Assembly (NCBI RefSeq): GCF_016863555.1
Contig: NZ_BOPC01000050.1
Location: 1-64,000, forward strand
DNA: 64,000 bases
Source of the DNA: Micromonospora qiuiae
GTDB lineage: Bacteria > Actinomycetota > Actinomycetes > Mycobacteriales > Micromonosporaceae
Direction of reading: 5' to 3'
Shown: positions 1-9,137 of the stretch, in pieces
Position numbering within the stretch: the stretch's first letter is position 1
Layout: every line of letters starts with the position of its first letter
Notes under the pieces: model-generated
What the model saw: only the letters and a program-made list of their open reading frames with translations
Told to the model about the DNA's origin: nothing
Databases searched by the model: none
Position numbers and translations under genes: made by a program

Positions 1-45
1 GGGGCCCTTCCTCTACACCAGACGTTAAGAGGGGGCCCTTCCTTG
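1..45. repeat. Tandem GGGGCCCTTCC intergenic repeat
   Basis: The motif GGGGCCCTTCCT occurs at the window edge and again about 31 bases later, separated by a segment ending in GTTAAGAG, so about one and a half units of a roughly 31-base repeat are visible. The core GGGCCC is palindromic. From memory, similar GTTAA-GGGGCCCTTCC units are scattered between genes in Micromonosporaceae; I cannot check this here. The array may extend left of the window. It lies just upstream of the first gene. Confidence 0.6.
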
Positions 46-123
46 CACGAGCTGAGGCCTTCCCATGGGGTGATCAAGGCACTACGGTTTGTGAGTCACT
101 CGGCGGGAACCGAGGGGGTCCGG

Positions 124-1716
124 ATGACGGAGTTCGACTACATCGTGGTCGGTGCGGGTACGGCCGGGTGCGTTTTGGCCAACCGGCTGACCGAGGACCC
201 GAGCGTTCGGGTCCTGCTCGTCGAGGCCGGCGGGTGGGACAGCAGCCCCTGGGTCCGCATCCCCAAGGGATTCAGCCGGCTGATGGACGACCGGCGCACC
301 GCCTGGCACTACCCTACCGAGGTACGCCCGGGGCAGCGGGAGACCTGGCAGCGCGGCCGGCTGATCGGTGGGTCAAGCTCGATCAACGGCATGGTGTACG
401 CCCGCGGCGACCGGCTCGACTACGACGAGCTGGAACGCCTCGGCAACCCGGGATGGGGCTGGGACACCATGCTGCCGATTTTCAAGCGGCTGGAGGACAA
501 CCCGCTCGGCGCCTCCGAGGTGCGCGGCGCCGGCGGTCCGTTGCGACTCTCCACCGCCGTCGGCACCGACGAGATCTGCGAGGAGATCATCGTCGCTGGC
601 GAGCAGTTGGGCTGGCGCCGGGTGGACGACCTGAACGCCAGCGAGGACGAGCGGATCGGCTACCTGATGGCGACCATCCGCGACGGTCGACGCAGCAGTG
701 CCGCCGACGCCTTCCTGCATCCGGTTCGCCACCGACCCAACCTGACCGTCGTCGTCAACACCGTCGTGCTGCGTGTCCTCGTCGAGAACGGAGGTGCCGT
801 CGGCGTACGGACCCGCCGTGGTGGGGACACGGTCGACTACCGGGCCGCCGCCGAGGTGGTGCTCGCCGCCGGCGCGATCGCCACGCCACAGCTGTTGCAG
901 GTCTCCGGCATCGGCCCGGCCGACACGCTGCGCCAAGCCGGTGTCCCGGTGCTGCTCGACCGGCGCCGGGTCGGCCAGGGCATGCGGGAGCACCGGACCA
1001 CGCCGATGCAGTTCCGGCTGGTCGGCAGGGCCGGCTACAACCCGCGACTGAGCAGCCCGCTCGGGCAGGCCAGGGAGATGCTGCGTTACCTGTTCACCCG
1101 CCGGGGGCCGCTCGCCCTGCCGGTGTACGACCTCGGCGCGTACATCCGATCCACACCGGAGGCCGAGCACCCCGACGCCCAGTTGCTGATCGCGCCGTTC
1201 TCGGCGGCGCCCCGGCGGCCCGGACGCGCGCTGGAGCTGGAGCCCGAGTCGGGGCTGATGGCCCAGGTCACGGTGGCCCGCCCGGAGAGCGTGGGCAGCC
1301 TGACCATCACCTCCGCCGATCCGGGCACCGCGCCCCGGATCGTGGCGAACTACTTCGACGCCGCGCACGACCGTCGGGTCGCGATCGGTGCCCTGCGCCG
1401 GGCCCGGGAACTCTTCGCCACCGGGCCGATCGCCAAGCGGATCTCCGCCGAGACGCTACCCGGCCCGACGGTCCAGGACGACGACGAGATCGTCGAGGCC
1501 GGGTTGGCTCTCGGCTACTGCGGCTACCACGCGGTGGGCACCTGCGCGATGGGCCCGGACGACGACTTCGTGGTGGATCCGCAACTGCGGGTCCGTGGTG
1601 TGACCGGTCTGCGGGTGGTGGACGCCTCGGTGCTGCCGATCATCGTCTCGGGCTACCTCAACGCGCCGGTGATGGCGCTGGCCTGGCGGGCCGCCGACCT
1701 GATCCGGGCCGCCTGA
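124..1716 (+). CDS. GMC family FAD-dependent oxidoreductase (choline dehydrogenase-like)
   Basis: Predicted 530-residue flavoenzyme that oxidises an alcohol. The N-terminal dinucleotide fold GAGTAG at residues 10-15 follows a hydrophobic strand, and the ER/E-A-G adenine-binding region follows near residue 35. The C-terminal domain has the active-site pair expected of glucose-methanol-choline enzymes: His469 in GYHAVGT and Asn513 in GYLNAP. Length is typical of the family (500-560). An in-frame ATG lies 81 bases upstream, but homology starts at MTEFDYIVV, so I start at 124. No aldehyde dehydrogenase or transporter for a matching alcohol adjoins it, so the substrate is open. The family is certain; choline as substrate is not. 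Confidence 0.9.
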   Translation: MTEFDYIVVGAGTAGCVLANRLTEDPSVRVLLVEAGGWDSSPWVRIPKGFSRLMDDRRTAWHYPTEVRPGQRETWQRGRLIGGSSSINGMVYARGDRLDYDELERLGNPGWGWDTMLPIFKRLEDNPLGASEVRGAGGPLRLSTAVGTDEICEEIIVAGEQLGWRRVDDLNASEDERIGYLMATIRDGRRSSAADAFLHPVRHRPNLTVVVNTVVLRVLVENGGAVGVRTRRGGDTVDYRAAAEVVLAAGAIATPQLLQVSGIGPADTLRQAGVPVLLDRRRVGQGMREHRTTPMQFRLVGRAGYNPRLSSPLGQAREMLRYLFTRRGPLALPVYDLGAYIRSTPEAEHPDAQLLIAPFSAAPRRPGRALELEPESGLMAQVTVARPESVGSLTITSADPGTAPRIVANYFDAAHDRRVAIGALRRARELFATGPIAKRISAETLPGPTVQDDDEIVEAGLALGYCGYHAVGTCAMGPDDDFVVDPQLRVRGVTGLRVVDASVLPIIVSGYLNAPVMALAWRAADLIRAA

Positions 1717-1730
1717 CGCGCCGTCGGCCC

Positions 1731-1757
1731 GATGGCGCAAACGGCTCAGCTCGACAG
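1731..1757. repeat. Half copy of the CTGTCGAGCTGA dispersed repeat
   Basis: The minus strand reads CTGTCGAGCTGA followed by GCCGTTTGCGCCATC. It matches 25 of 27 bases of the left end of the longer element at 52852. It sits 14 bases after the GMC gene's stop codon. Only one end is present here. See the two-ended copies at 18009-18101 and 52852-53153. Confidence 0.7.
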
Positions 1758-1923
1758 CCATCGAAGGAGTAGCATTCGGGCCGAGCGCCGAGCCCCGCTC
1801 CACGGCTGTGAGCTGCGGCACCAAAGCACCGGCCGGGAATCAGCCGGCCGATTGCGGGTTGGAGCCAGATATGACCTTCGCACCACGACCTGCCCCGTGT
1901 CCGGCTCGGGCGACGACGCCCCG

Positions 1924-3201
1924 ATGACCGCCGCCGACACCGCCGCCCCGCCGCGCGCGCTGATGCCCGGCGACCTGATGAGCCGCCGGCAACGCCTGCG
2001 GCTCGTCCTCGTGCTCGGCTCGCTGATCGCGCTGGGTCCGCTGACCATCGACATGTACCTGCCGGCGCTGCCGGCGATCGTCGACGACTTCGCCACCAGT
2101 TCGTCGACGGTGCAGTTGACCCTCACCGGCACGCTGGTCGGCCTCGCCCTCGGCCAACTGGTGATCGGCCCGCTCTCCGACGCGCTCGGCCGCCGCAGAC
2201 CGCTGATCGCGGGCATCGCGCTGCACATCGTGGCCTCGCTGGGCTGCGCTCTCGCGCCGAACATCGCGGCGCTCGGTGCGCTGCGAATCGTGCAGGGGTT
2301 GGGCGCGGCGGCGGCCGCGGTGATCGGCATGGCGGTGGTACGCGATTTGTTCAGCGGCTCGGCCTTCGCCCAACTGCTCTCCCGCCTGCTGCTGGTGATG
2401 AGCGCCGCGCCCATCCTGGCCCCGACGCTCGGCAGCGAACTGCTGCGCTGGACGCAGTGGCGGGGCATCTTCGCGGCGCTGGTGGTCTTCGGCGTACTGC
2501 TGATGCTGATCGCCACGTTCGGCCTGTCGGAGACGCTGCCACCCGGGCGTCGTCAGCGCGGCGGTGCGCTGCCCACCGCCCGGCTCTACCGCTCGCTGCT
2601 GCGCGACCGCGCCTTCGTCGGGCTGGTGCTGGTGGCGGCGCTGGCCATGGCGGCGATCTTCGCCTACGTCGCCGGCTCCTCGTTCGTGATGCAGGAGCAG
2701 TACGGGCTCAGCGAGCAGCAGTTCGGGTTCGCGTTCGGGGCAGGCGCGATCGGCCTGATCATCGCCACCCAGGGCAACGTACGGCTGCTGCGCCGCTACT
2801 CGCCGCAGCGGATCCTGACGGTCGCGTTGCTCATCGGCTCGGCTGCCGCGCTGGTGCTGCTCGGCGTCGCCGCGACCGGGTTCGGCGGGCTGCCGGCCCT
2901 GCTCGCGTCACTGTGGCTGGCGCTGACCGCGATCGCCCTGGTGATGCCGAACGCCCCGGCCCTGGCACTGAGCCGGCACGGCGAGGCGGCCGGCACGGCC
3001 TCCGCCCTGCTCGGTGCGGTTCAGTTCGGCGTCGGCGCGGTGACCGCGCCCCTGGTCGGGATGCTGGGCAACGGCGCGGTGGCGATGGCCCTGCTGATCG
3101 CCGGTGGCCTGGTCATGGCGCTGGTCGTGCTGCTGCTCGTGGTACGCCCGGCCCGCCTCGCCTCAACGGAACCCGACCCGGCCGTCGTCGTGGTGCACTG
3201 A
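1924..3201 (+). CDS. Bcr/CflA family multidrug MFS transporter
   Basis: A 425-residue integral membrane protein with about 12 predicted helices, expected to export drugs by proton antiport. Helix 1 contains the subfamily signature TIDMYLPALP (residues 41-50), and the MFS loop-2/3 motif is GPLSDALGRRRPL (82-94). A short hydrophilic tail follows the last helix. The ATG at 1924 gives the usual short cytoplasmic N-terminus. An in-frame GTG at 1897 has no better ribosome site. The gene follows the GMC oxidoreductase by about 200 bases and need not be co-transcribed with it. The drug specificity cannot be read from the sequence. Confidence 0.9.
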   Translation: MTAADTAAPPRALMPGDLMSRRQRLRLVLVLGSLIALGPLTIDMYLPALPAIVDDFATSSSTVQLTLTGTLVGLALGQLVIGPLSDALGRRRPLIAGIALHIVASLGCALAPNIAALGALRIVQGLGAAAAAVIGMAVVRDLFSGSAFAQLLSRLLLVMSAAPILAPTLGSELLRWTQWRGIFAALVVFGVLLMLIATFGLSETLPPGRRQRGGALPTARLYRSLLRDRAFVGLVLVAALAMAAIFAYVAGSSFVMQEQYGLSEQQFGFAFGAGAIGLIIATQGNVRLLRRYSPQRILTVALLIGSAAALVLLGVAATGFGGLPALLASLWLALTAIALVMPNAPALALSRHGEAAGTASALLGAVQFGVGAVTAPLVGMLGNGAVAMALLIAGGLVMALVVLLLVVRPARLASTEPDPAVVVVH

Positions 3202-3245
3202 CGACGCGCCACCGATGTCAGTGGGCTGCTCTACCGTCCGGCGGC

Positions 3246-4583
3246 GTGAACGCAGTGCAGACGTACCGCTATCTCGCCTCCTCCACCCTCGGCGCGGGGG
3301 CGCTGGCCCTGCAGACCAGCGGCGGGCCGGCGCCGAACCCCCGTTTCTTCACCGGCTTCCTCACCACCCCGCAGGCGGCCGCGGCCGGCCTGCTGGCCGT
3401 GGCGGAGGTGGCCCGCACCCGGTACCACCGGCCGGTCAGTCCGGCCAGCCTCGACCCGGTGGTCACCGGCAGTCGTGACCGCCTCCGCTTCGAGTCCTTC
3501 TCGGGCTGCTGCGGGGTGTACGCGCGGCTCGACGCGCTGCCGGCCGGGCTCGACGGTGACGTGGTCGAGCACGGCACCACCAACGTCGACGTGAACACCC
3601 CGCTTCGGGAGGCGCTGAGCCGGGTCGGTGGCCTGGACCCGCTGCACCTGTCGGTCGGCCCCGACGACCTGACCGTGTCCACGATGGACGGCGAGGTGGT
3701 GGAGAAGAAGGTCCCGCTGCCGGCGCGCTGGCTGCGGGGCTTCGCCGAGGTGCAAGTGCTGGCCGCCCGCTTCGAGCCCCGGGCGGAGCTGCCGGCCGCC
3801 GAGGCGGCGGCCTTCCTGCGCCGGCTGCCGAGCGGCAACGACCGCTCGGTGCTCTGGGTGGTGCCGGCCGGCCGGACCCTGCGGCTGACCTCCCGGCCGG
3901 TCCCGGGGGCGGTCTGCCTGGCCGGGCCGAGCCGGCTGGTCGCGCTGCGCCCGATGCTGCGCTTCGCGAAGACCCTGCGGGTGTACGGGCCGACGGTGGC
4001 GGCCGGCGCGGCCCCGGTGCCGAGCGTCTGGGAACTGGACACCGGCGCACTGCGGCTCTCGCTCACCCTCTCCCCCGAGCCGTACCGGGGCTTCTCCGGC
4101 GAGGGTGCGGCGCTCACCGCGCTGGCCGGTGACGACGTCGTCGACGATGCCGACCTGGTCTCCGCGCTGCTGTCCTGGGACCCGACCATCGACGTGGACC
4201 GGTTGGCCGCCCAGGCCGGCCTCGACACGGGCCGGGTCCGGGGCGCGTTGGCACAGCTCGGCACCGCCGGTCGGGTCGGCTACGACGTGGCCGAGGCGGC
4301 GTACTTCCATCGGGTCATGCCCTACGAGGCGGGGCGCGCCGAGCGGGACAATCCCCGGCTGGTCGGGGCGCGGGCACTGCTCGACGCCGGGGCGGTGCAG
4401 CGCGACGGCACGGCGGTCACGGTCCGCAGCGACGACCAGGTGTACCGGGTCCGCGAACTTCCCGACGGCAGCCTCACCTGCACCTGCCACTGGTGGGCCA
4501 AGCACCGCGGGCAGCGGGGACCGTGCCGGCATGCCCTGGCCGCCCGGATGTCGGTCCGCAACCAGGTCGAGGAGCGGGCGTGA
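3246..4583 (+). CDS. SWIM zinc finger family protein
   Basis: A 445-residue soluble protein ending in a SWIM zinc-binding motif: Cys412-x-Cys414, then 12 residues, then Cys427-x-His429. SWIM domains bind zinc and often mediate DNA or protein contacts. The preceding 400 residues have no fold I can name. A TACCGT at 3232 lies 8 bases before the GTG start, which fits a leaderless transcript. The stop codon overlaps the next gene's start by four bases (GTGA), so the two are translationally coupled. From memory, actinomycete SWIM proteins of this kind are commonly paired with the following family. The cellular role is unknown. Confidence 0.85.
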   Translation: MNAVQTYRYLASSTLGAGALALQTSGGPAPNPRFFTGFLTTPQAAAAGLLAVAEVARTRYHRPVSPASLDPVVTGSRDRLRFESFSGCCGVYARLDALPAGLDGDVVEHGTTNVDVNTPLREALSRVGGLDPLHLSVGPDDLTVSTMDGEVVEKKVPLPARWLRGFAEVQVLAARFEPRAELPAAEAAAFLRRLPSGNDRSVLWVVPAGRTLRLTSRPVPGAVCLAGPSRLVALRPMLRFAKTLRVYGPTVAAGAAPVPSVWELDTGALRLSLTLSPEPYRGFSGEGAALTALAGDDVVDDADLVSALLSWDPTIDVDRLAAQAGLDTGRVRGALAQLGTAGRVGYDVAEAAYFHRVMPYEAGRAERDNPRLVGARALLDAGAVQRDGTAVTVRSDDQVYRVRELPDGSLTCTCHWWAKHRGQRGPCRHALAARMSVRNQVEERA

Positions 4584-7246
4584 CGGGCGTCAAGTTCTTC
4601 CTGGGCACCGCGCGGCGGCAGCGGGAGCTGGCGGCCGGCGGCACCGGCGACCTGTTCGACCTGGTGTCGAAGGGGCACGCCGAGGTGATCGCGGCGGCGC
4701 TGACCGGCCTGCCCGAGCAACGCCGCCGGGAGATCGGCGCGGAGCTGACCGGCTGGTTCAAAAAGCGCGACCGGGAGACCTGGTGGGACGACGGCACCGG
4801 CACCGCCCTGGCGGTCCTCGTGGTCGGTTGCCTGCCCACCGCCGCCCAGGCCGCGGCGATCCTCGCCCGCGAATCGGTCGGCCTGGACGGCGCCCGTGCG
4901 GCGAAACTGGTCCGCGGCGTCGCGCAGGAGCGCGGGGTGGACTGGCTGGTCGACCTGGCCTACCGGATGGCGGCCCGGTTCGGCCAGGAGACCTGGACCG
5001 ACCGCTGGCAGTTCGTCGCCACACTGTTGCACGCCGAGGGCGCCGCGCCGCCCACCGACGACCGGTCGGTGCAGCTGTGGCTGAGCGCGGTCGAGTTTCC
5101 CGACCGCCGCCACCGGGGGCGGCCGGTGCCGGTGGCGGATCGGCTGCGCGCCGACCCGTTCCTGCCGATGATGCTGCCTCGGCTGTTCGAGGTGGACGGC
5201 ATCGGCACCCAGATGATGTTCGCGGTGGAGGCGGAGAACGGGAACTGGGACGACCGGGAGCGCAACGCGTTGCTGACGGCGCTCGTCCAGCTCGCTGCCG
5301 AGAGCAGCATCGACCGGGCGATGCTGATCGACGGCGCGATCGGTCGACTGCTGCGCGGCGACCGACCCACCGCGCTACGCGCCTTCACCACCCTGCTCGG
5401 CCTGCTCCAGCCGACCGCCGCCGAGATCACCGCCCGCCGCACCGACTACCTGCGCCTGCTCACCGACGCGCCCGCTCCGGTCGCCACGATGGCGCAGAAG
5501 GCACTACGGGAGCTGCCCGACCTGGCGGTCGAGTCGATCATCGACGCATCCGGGCAGGTGCTGACCCGGCCCGAGAAGGCTCTGGTGCGTACCCAGCTGA
5601 CCTGGCTGGACCGGCTGGCCCGCCAGCAGCCGGACCGGGCCGCCGAGATCGCCGAGGTGATCACGGTCGCCGCCAAGCATCCCGCCGTCGAGCTGCGGGA
5701 CCGGGCAATCGCCCTGGCCGCCCGGCACGGACTCGACCCGGACGCTCTCGGCCCGGCGGTCGCCGAGCCGCGCGGCGACGACCTGCCCGCGTCCCCGCCA
5801 CCGGCGCCGGCCCCCGAGCCGATCGCCAATGTGGACGAGTTGGCGGAGGAGGTTGCCGCCCTGTTCGGCAATCCGGCGGCGGGCACCGGGCTGGACCGGA
5901 TCCTCGACGGCCTGGTCCGGCTCACCGCCCGCGACGGCGCCGCCGTCGCCGACACGCTGGGCCCGATCCTCGAACGGCGGCACTGGTCCTGGGGCGACGG
6001 AGACGACGACGATCCGCTGTGCCTCTGCGGCCTGGTGGTCGGCGTGTTCCAGACCGCCACCGAGCGGCATCCCCGCCGGCTCGGCCGCTGGGAGGCGTTG
6101 CTCGCCGCCCTGCGCCGGTTCGACCCGGCCCGCCCGGAGTCGGAGCCGGTCCGCAGCGACTTCCGGGTGCCGGGGCCGCACCGGGTGCTCCGCGCCCGGC
6201 TCGCCGAGATCGGCCTGCGTCTCGGCGAGCCGGGGATGCCCGGCCTGCTCGCCGCGCCCACCTCGGCGAACGGATCCCTGGACCCGTTCGTCCTGGTGGA
6301 CCGGCTGGCCGCGCTCGGCGACCACACCCCGTGGCCATGGGACCTGAACCAGGCGTTGCTGCGGCTGCCCACCGGCAGCGACGAGGCGGCGGCCGGCAAG
6401 GCGGCGGCGCTGGGCACGCCGGCCGGCGAGCGGCTCGCCGCGTGGCTGCGCGACGGCGGGCTGCCGCAGCCGGTCATGCGGGCGAGCACGATCGAGCGGC
6501 GACCGCGGCACTCCGGCTACGACTGGGAGTACGACCATCTGCCGGCGAAGCGAGTGCTGATCGAGTTGCGTCCGCCCGACGGACATCAGGACCGGTACGG
6601 CTTGTTGAGCGCCGATCCGGCCCCGCTGGATGTGGATCACCACTACTGTTCGCACCTGTGGCCGTCGGTCCTGCCCCACCACCGGGGCGTCGTCGCCGCG
6701 TACCTGCTGCCCATGGTGGCCGCCACAGCGGACATGGACTCCCCCGACGGCACGGCGGTGCTGCCGCTGCTCGCCGAGACCGCAGGCCCGGGCGGGATCG
6801 CCCTCGACCTGGCCGTGGCGTACGGCCTCGGTGCCCGGCACGTCGCCGATCGGGTGGCCGCCCTGGACGCGCTGCTCGCCCTCGCCGCCGCCGGCCAGCT
6901 CGACCCGAGGGGGCTCGGTGAACAGTTGGGCACGCTCGTCGCGGGGCGGATGGTGAAGGCGACCCGGGTGGTCGAACCGCTGCGCGACGCCGCGCAGGCG
7001 GGTGCGCCGCTGACCGTGTGGCGGCTGCTGGCCGCCGCGCTGCCGGCGATTCTCGCCGCCGCCACCGCCCCACGCGGCCTGCCGGACCTGCTCACCCTGG
7101 CCGCCGAGACGGCCACCGCCACCGGCGTACGAATCGATCTGCCCGGCCTGGCCGAGGTGGCCGCACGCGGCGGGTCGAGCCGCCTGGCGACCGAGGCCCG
7201 TCGCCTGCACCGCGCCGGGCGCCGGGCGGCGTGCGCCGATTTGTAG
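4580..7246 (+). CDS. DUF6493 family protein (large uncharacterised)
   Basis: An 888-residue protein, mostly alpha-helical and rich in Ala, Leu and Arg, with no signal peptide or membrane segment. It starts at the GTG that overlaps the SWIM gene's stop. The helical pattern resembles a HEAT-like repeat solenoid, suggesting a scaffold, but I see no catalytic motif. An acidic linker with proline-rich sequence near residues 395-420 separates two halves. I assign DUF6493 from memory of the family's overall look and its SWIM partner, not from a search. Its stop codon lies inside a long terminator stem. Function unknown. Confidence 0.7.
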   Translation: MTGVKFFLGTARRQRELAAGGTGDLFDLVSKGHAEVIAAALTGLPEQRRREIGAELTGWFKKRDRETWWDDGTGTALAVLVVGCLPTAAQAAAILARESVGLDGARAAKLVRGVAQERGVDWLVDLAYRMAARFGQETWTDRWQFVATLLHAEGAAPPTDDRSVQLWLSAVEFPDRRHRGRPVPVADRLRADPFLPMMLPRLFEVDGIGTQMMFAVEAENGNWDDRERNALLTALVQLAAESSIDRAMLIDGAIGRLLRGDRPTALRAFTTLLGLLQPTAAEITARRTDYLRLLTDAPAPVATMAQKALRELPDLAVESIIDASGQVLTRPEKALVRTQLTWLDRLARQQPDRAAEIAEVITVAAKHPAVELRDRAIALAARHGLDPDALGPAVAEPRGDDLPASPPPAPAPEPIANVDELAEEVAALFGNPAAGTGLDRILDGLVRLTARDGAAVADTLGPILERRHWSWGDGDDDDPLCLCGLVVGVFQTATERHPRRLGRWEALLAALRRFDPARPESEPVRSDFRVPGPHRVLRARLAEIGLRLGEPGMPGLLAAPTSANGSLDPFVLVDRLAALGDHTPWPWDLNQALLRLPTGSDEAAAGKAAALGTPAGERLAAWLRDGGLPQPVMRASTIERRPRHSGYDWEYDHLPAKRVLIELRPPDGHQDRYGLLSADPAPLDVDHHYCSHLWPSVLPHHRGVVAAYLLPMVAATADMDSPDGTAVLPLLAETAGPGGIALDLAVAYGLGARHVADRVAALDALLALAAAGQLDPRGLGEQLGTLVAGRMVKATRVVEPLRDAAQAGAPLTVWRLLAAALPAILAAATAPRGLPDLLTLAAETATATGVRIDLPGLAEVAARGGSSRLATEARRLHRAGRRAACADL

Positions 7247-7294
7247 ATCTTGTTGCGAAAACGCCCTCCCAGGGGCACTTTCGCAACAAGATCT
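7245..7294. terminator. Bidirectional stem-loop terminator
   Basis: Perfect 16-base arms AGATCTTGTTGCGAAA (7245-7260) and TTTCGCAACAAGATCT (7279-7294), with further inner pairing of GCCC/GGGG. The stop codon of the upstream gene lies in the left arm. It separates two convergent genes and can serve both. Confidence 0.85.
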
Positions 7295-7314
7295 CCGCTG
7301 AACGCACCCGCTGC

Positions 7315-8271
7315 TTATCCGCGGGCGTCGGTGAGCAGTCGGGTGGCTAGGGCGTGTATCTCGTCCTTGAGTTTGTCCGGTCGGTCGATCGTGAATGGCC
7401 AGCCGAGCCCGGCGAGCATCTGTGCCGCACCGTCGAGCCGTTCGACCCGAGCTGTGAGGCGCACTCCGTCGGGCACCTCGGTGAGCGTGCCGACCGACGG
7501 CGGGATCCGTCGCTGCGCCTGCGCGAGGCTGGTGTGTAGCACCACGGAAATGTCGTGCGCGTACGGCACGGCTGCCAGACCGGCCAGCACCTGCGTGGCG
7601 GGGTCGAAACCGGCCGGGATGTCGAACCTCCCCGCAGCGGGGCGGGCTGCCCCGATCCGGTCGAGCCGGAACGTTCGTACCGCCCCGCGGTTGTGGTCGT
7701 GCCCGGTGACGTACCACCGGCCAGCGTGGAAGACCAGCCCGTACGGGTCGATCCGGCGCTCGCCGGACCGGCCGCGCCAGGTGGTGTAGGCAATGTCCAC
7801 CGGCTGCTGATATCGGGCCGCCTCGGCGAGAACCAGCAGCACCTCGATGTCGGGCGAGGCACGCAGACGGACCGGTGCGGTGAACTCCACGGTGGCCAGC
7901 AGCGAATCGATCCGCCGGGCAAGGACGGCCGGCAGCACCCGGCGGATCTTCGCGGTCGCGCTCTCGGCGGCCGCGCCCTCGGCGCTGGCCAGCCCTGCCC
8001 GGGTGGCGGCGCCAAGACCGAGCAGGACGGCGACCGCCTCCTCATCGGTGAGCATGAGTGGCGGCAACTTGTATCCGGGTGCGAGCCGGTACCCGCCGTA
8101 TCGACCGCGCCGGGCCTCGACCGGGATGCCGAGGTCGGCGAGGTGCGCGGCGTAGCGGCGCACCGTGCGCTCGTCGACGCCCAGCCGGCCCGCCAGGTCG
8201 CCGAGGGTGAAGTTGCCACCGGCTTGAAGGATCTCCAGCAGCGCCAGCACACGCGCGGTTGGCCGGGCCAA
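7315..8271 (-). CDS. WYL-domain transcriptional regulator (YafY/DeoR-type HTH)
   Basis: A 318-residue regulator. An N-terminal winged helix-turn-helix (residues about 5-60: LGVDERTVRRYAAHL) is followed by the WYL ligand-binding core, with the RWYVTGHD strand near residue 175, and a C-terminal WCX-type extension. WYL domains sense small molecules or nucleic acids, and many actinomycete members control a neighbouring gene. It is divergent from the alpha/beta hydrolase with only 57 bases between the starts, so that gene is the likely target along with its own. Its length is normal. Confidence 0.88.
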   Translation of the reverse strand: MARPTARVLALLEILQAGGNFTLGDLAGRLGVDERTVRRYAAHLADLGIPVEARRGRYGGYRLAPGYKLPPLMLTDEEAVAVLLGLGAATRAGLASAEGAAAESATAKIRRVLPAVLARRIDSLLATVEFTAPVRLRASPDIEVLLVLAEAARYQQPVDIAYTTWRGRSGERRIDPYGLVFHAGRWYVTGHDHNRGAVRTFRLDRIGAARPAAGRFDIPAGFDPATQVLAGLAAVPYAHDISVVLHTSLAQAQRRIPPSVGTLTEVPDGVRLTARVERLDGAAQMLAGLGWPFTIDRPDKLKDEIHALATRLLTDARG

Positions 8272-8328
8272 TGATCTGACTCCTAATCCGGGCGGAATCT
8301 GTCCGGTATTGATCGTAGCGTGTAGCGC

Positions 8329-9072
8329 ATGACGACATTCGTGCTAGTTCCCGGGTTCTGGCTCGGCGCATGGGCCTGGCGCCCGGTCACCGCTGCACTG
8401 CGTGGGCTCGGCCACGAGGTGTACCCGCTGAGCCTGACCGGCCTGGGCGAGCGCGCCCACCTCGCCCGCCCGGACACCGACCTCGACGTCCACGTCACCG
8501 ACGTGATCAACCTGCTTCGCTACGAGGACCTACATGACGTGGTTCTCGTCGGACACAGCTACGCCGGCGCGGTCGTGACAACCGCCGCCGCCGACCACAT
8601 GGCCGACCGCATCGGCCAGCTGGTTTTCGTCGACACCGGCCCGCTACCCGACGGGGTGGCAAACGACGAGTTCAGCCCACCCCAGGAACGTGAACGCAAC
8701 GCGGCGGTGGTCGCCGAACACGGCGACGGCTGGCGGTTGCCGCCTCCCCCGTGGGCCGAACTGGCGGCGGGAGCAGCAGACGTGGATGAGGCCGTGATCG
8801 CGCTGCTCGGTGAGCGGTCGGTGGCCCAACCGTGGGCAACCGCCACGGCCCCGGTGCGGCTCACCGGGGCGTGGGAGAAGCTGCCGCGCCTCGGCGTGCT
8901 GTCGAGCTTCACCGTCGAGCAGGCACGCCAGATGGCCGCCACCGTTCCGTTGTGCCGGCACATGGCCGGCGACTCGTGGCGGTACGAGGAACTGCCAACG
9001 TGGCACTGGCCGATGCTCAGCCGACCGGCCGAGCTCGCCCAGATCCTGCACCAAGCCAGGCCGACGGCGTAG
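8329..9072 (+). CDS. Alpha/beta fold hydrolase
   Basis: A 247-residue serine hydrolase. The nucleophile elbow is GHSYAG with Ser77, the oxyanion strand is VLVPGFWLGAWAW near the N-terminus, and a likely catalytic His226 lies in PTWHWP. This resembles the salicylate-esterase/hydroxynitrile-lyase-like branch (short lid, G-F-W-x-G-A-W start), common in actinomycetes. No signal peptide, so cytosolic. TAGCGT at 8316 lies seven bases before the ATG and no ribosome site is seen, so the mRNA may be leaderless. It is probably under the divergent WYL regulator. The substrate is unknown. Confidence 0.85.
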   Translation: MTTFVLVPGFWLGAWAWRPVTAALRGLGHEVYPLSLTGLGERAHLARPDTDLDVHVTDVINLLRYEDLHDVVLVGHSYAGAVVTTAAADHMADRIGQLVFVDTGPLPDGVANDEFSPPQERERNAAVVAEHGDGWRLPPPPWAELAAGAADVDEAVIALLGERSVAQPWATATAPVRLTGAWEKLPRLGVLSSFTVEQARQMAATVPLCRHMAGDSWRYEELPTWHWPMLSRPAELAQILHQARPTA

Positions 9073-9080
9073 CTTGCGGT

Positions 9081-9111
9081 GCCGGGTGACCGCGCACCGA
9101 GGTCACCCGGC
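9081..9111. terminator. Convergent-gene terminator hairpin
   Basis: Perfect 11-base arms GCCGGGTGACC (9081-9091) and GGTCACCCGGC (9101-9111) with a nine-base loop. It lies between the 3' ends of the hydrolase and catalase genes and can serve both. Confidence 0.8.
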
Positions 9112-9137
9112 GACGATGGCCGCTTCCCACAACGCTG

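Noticed and set aside
4105..6921. A 938-residue plus-strand frame overlapping the SWIM and DUF6493 genes
   Set aside because: It is Arg/Pro/Gly-dominated, has no known motif and is out of frame with the coupled real genes.
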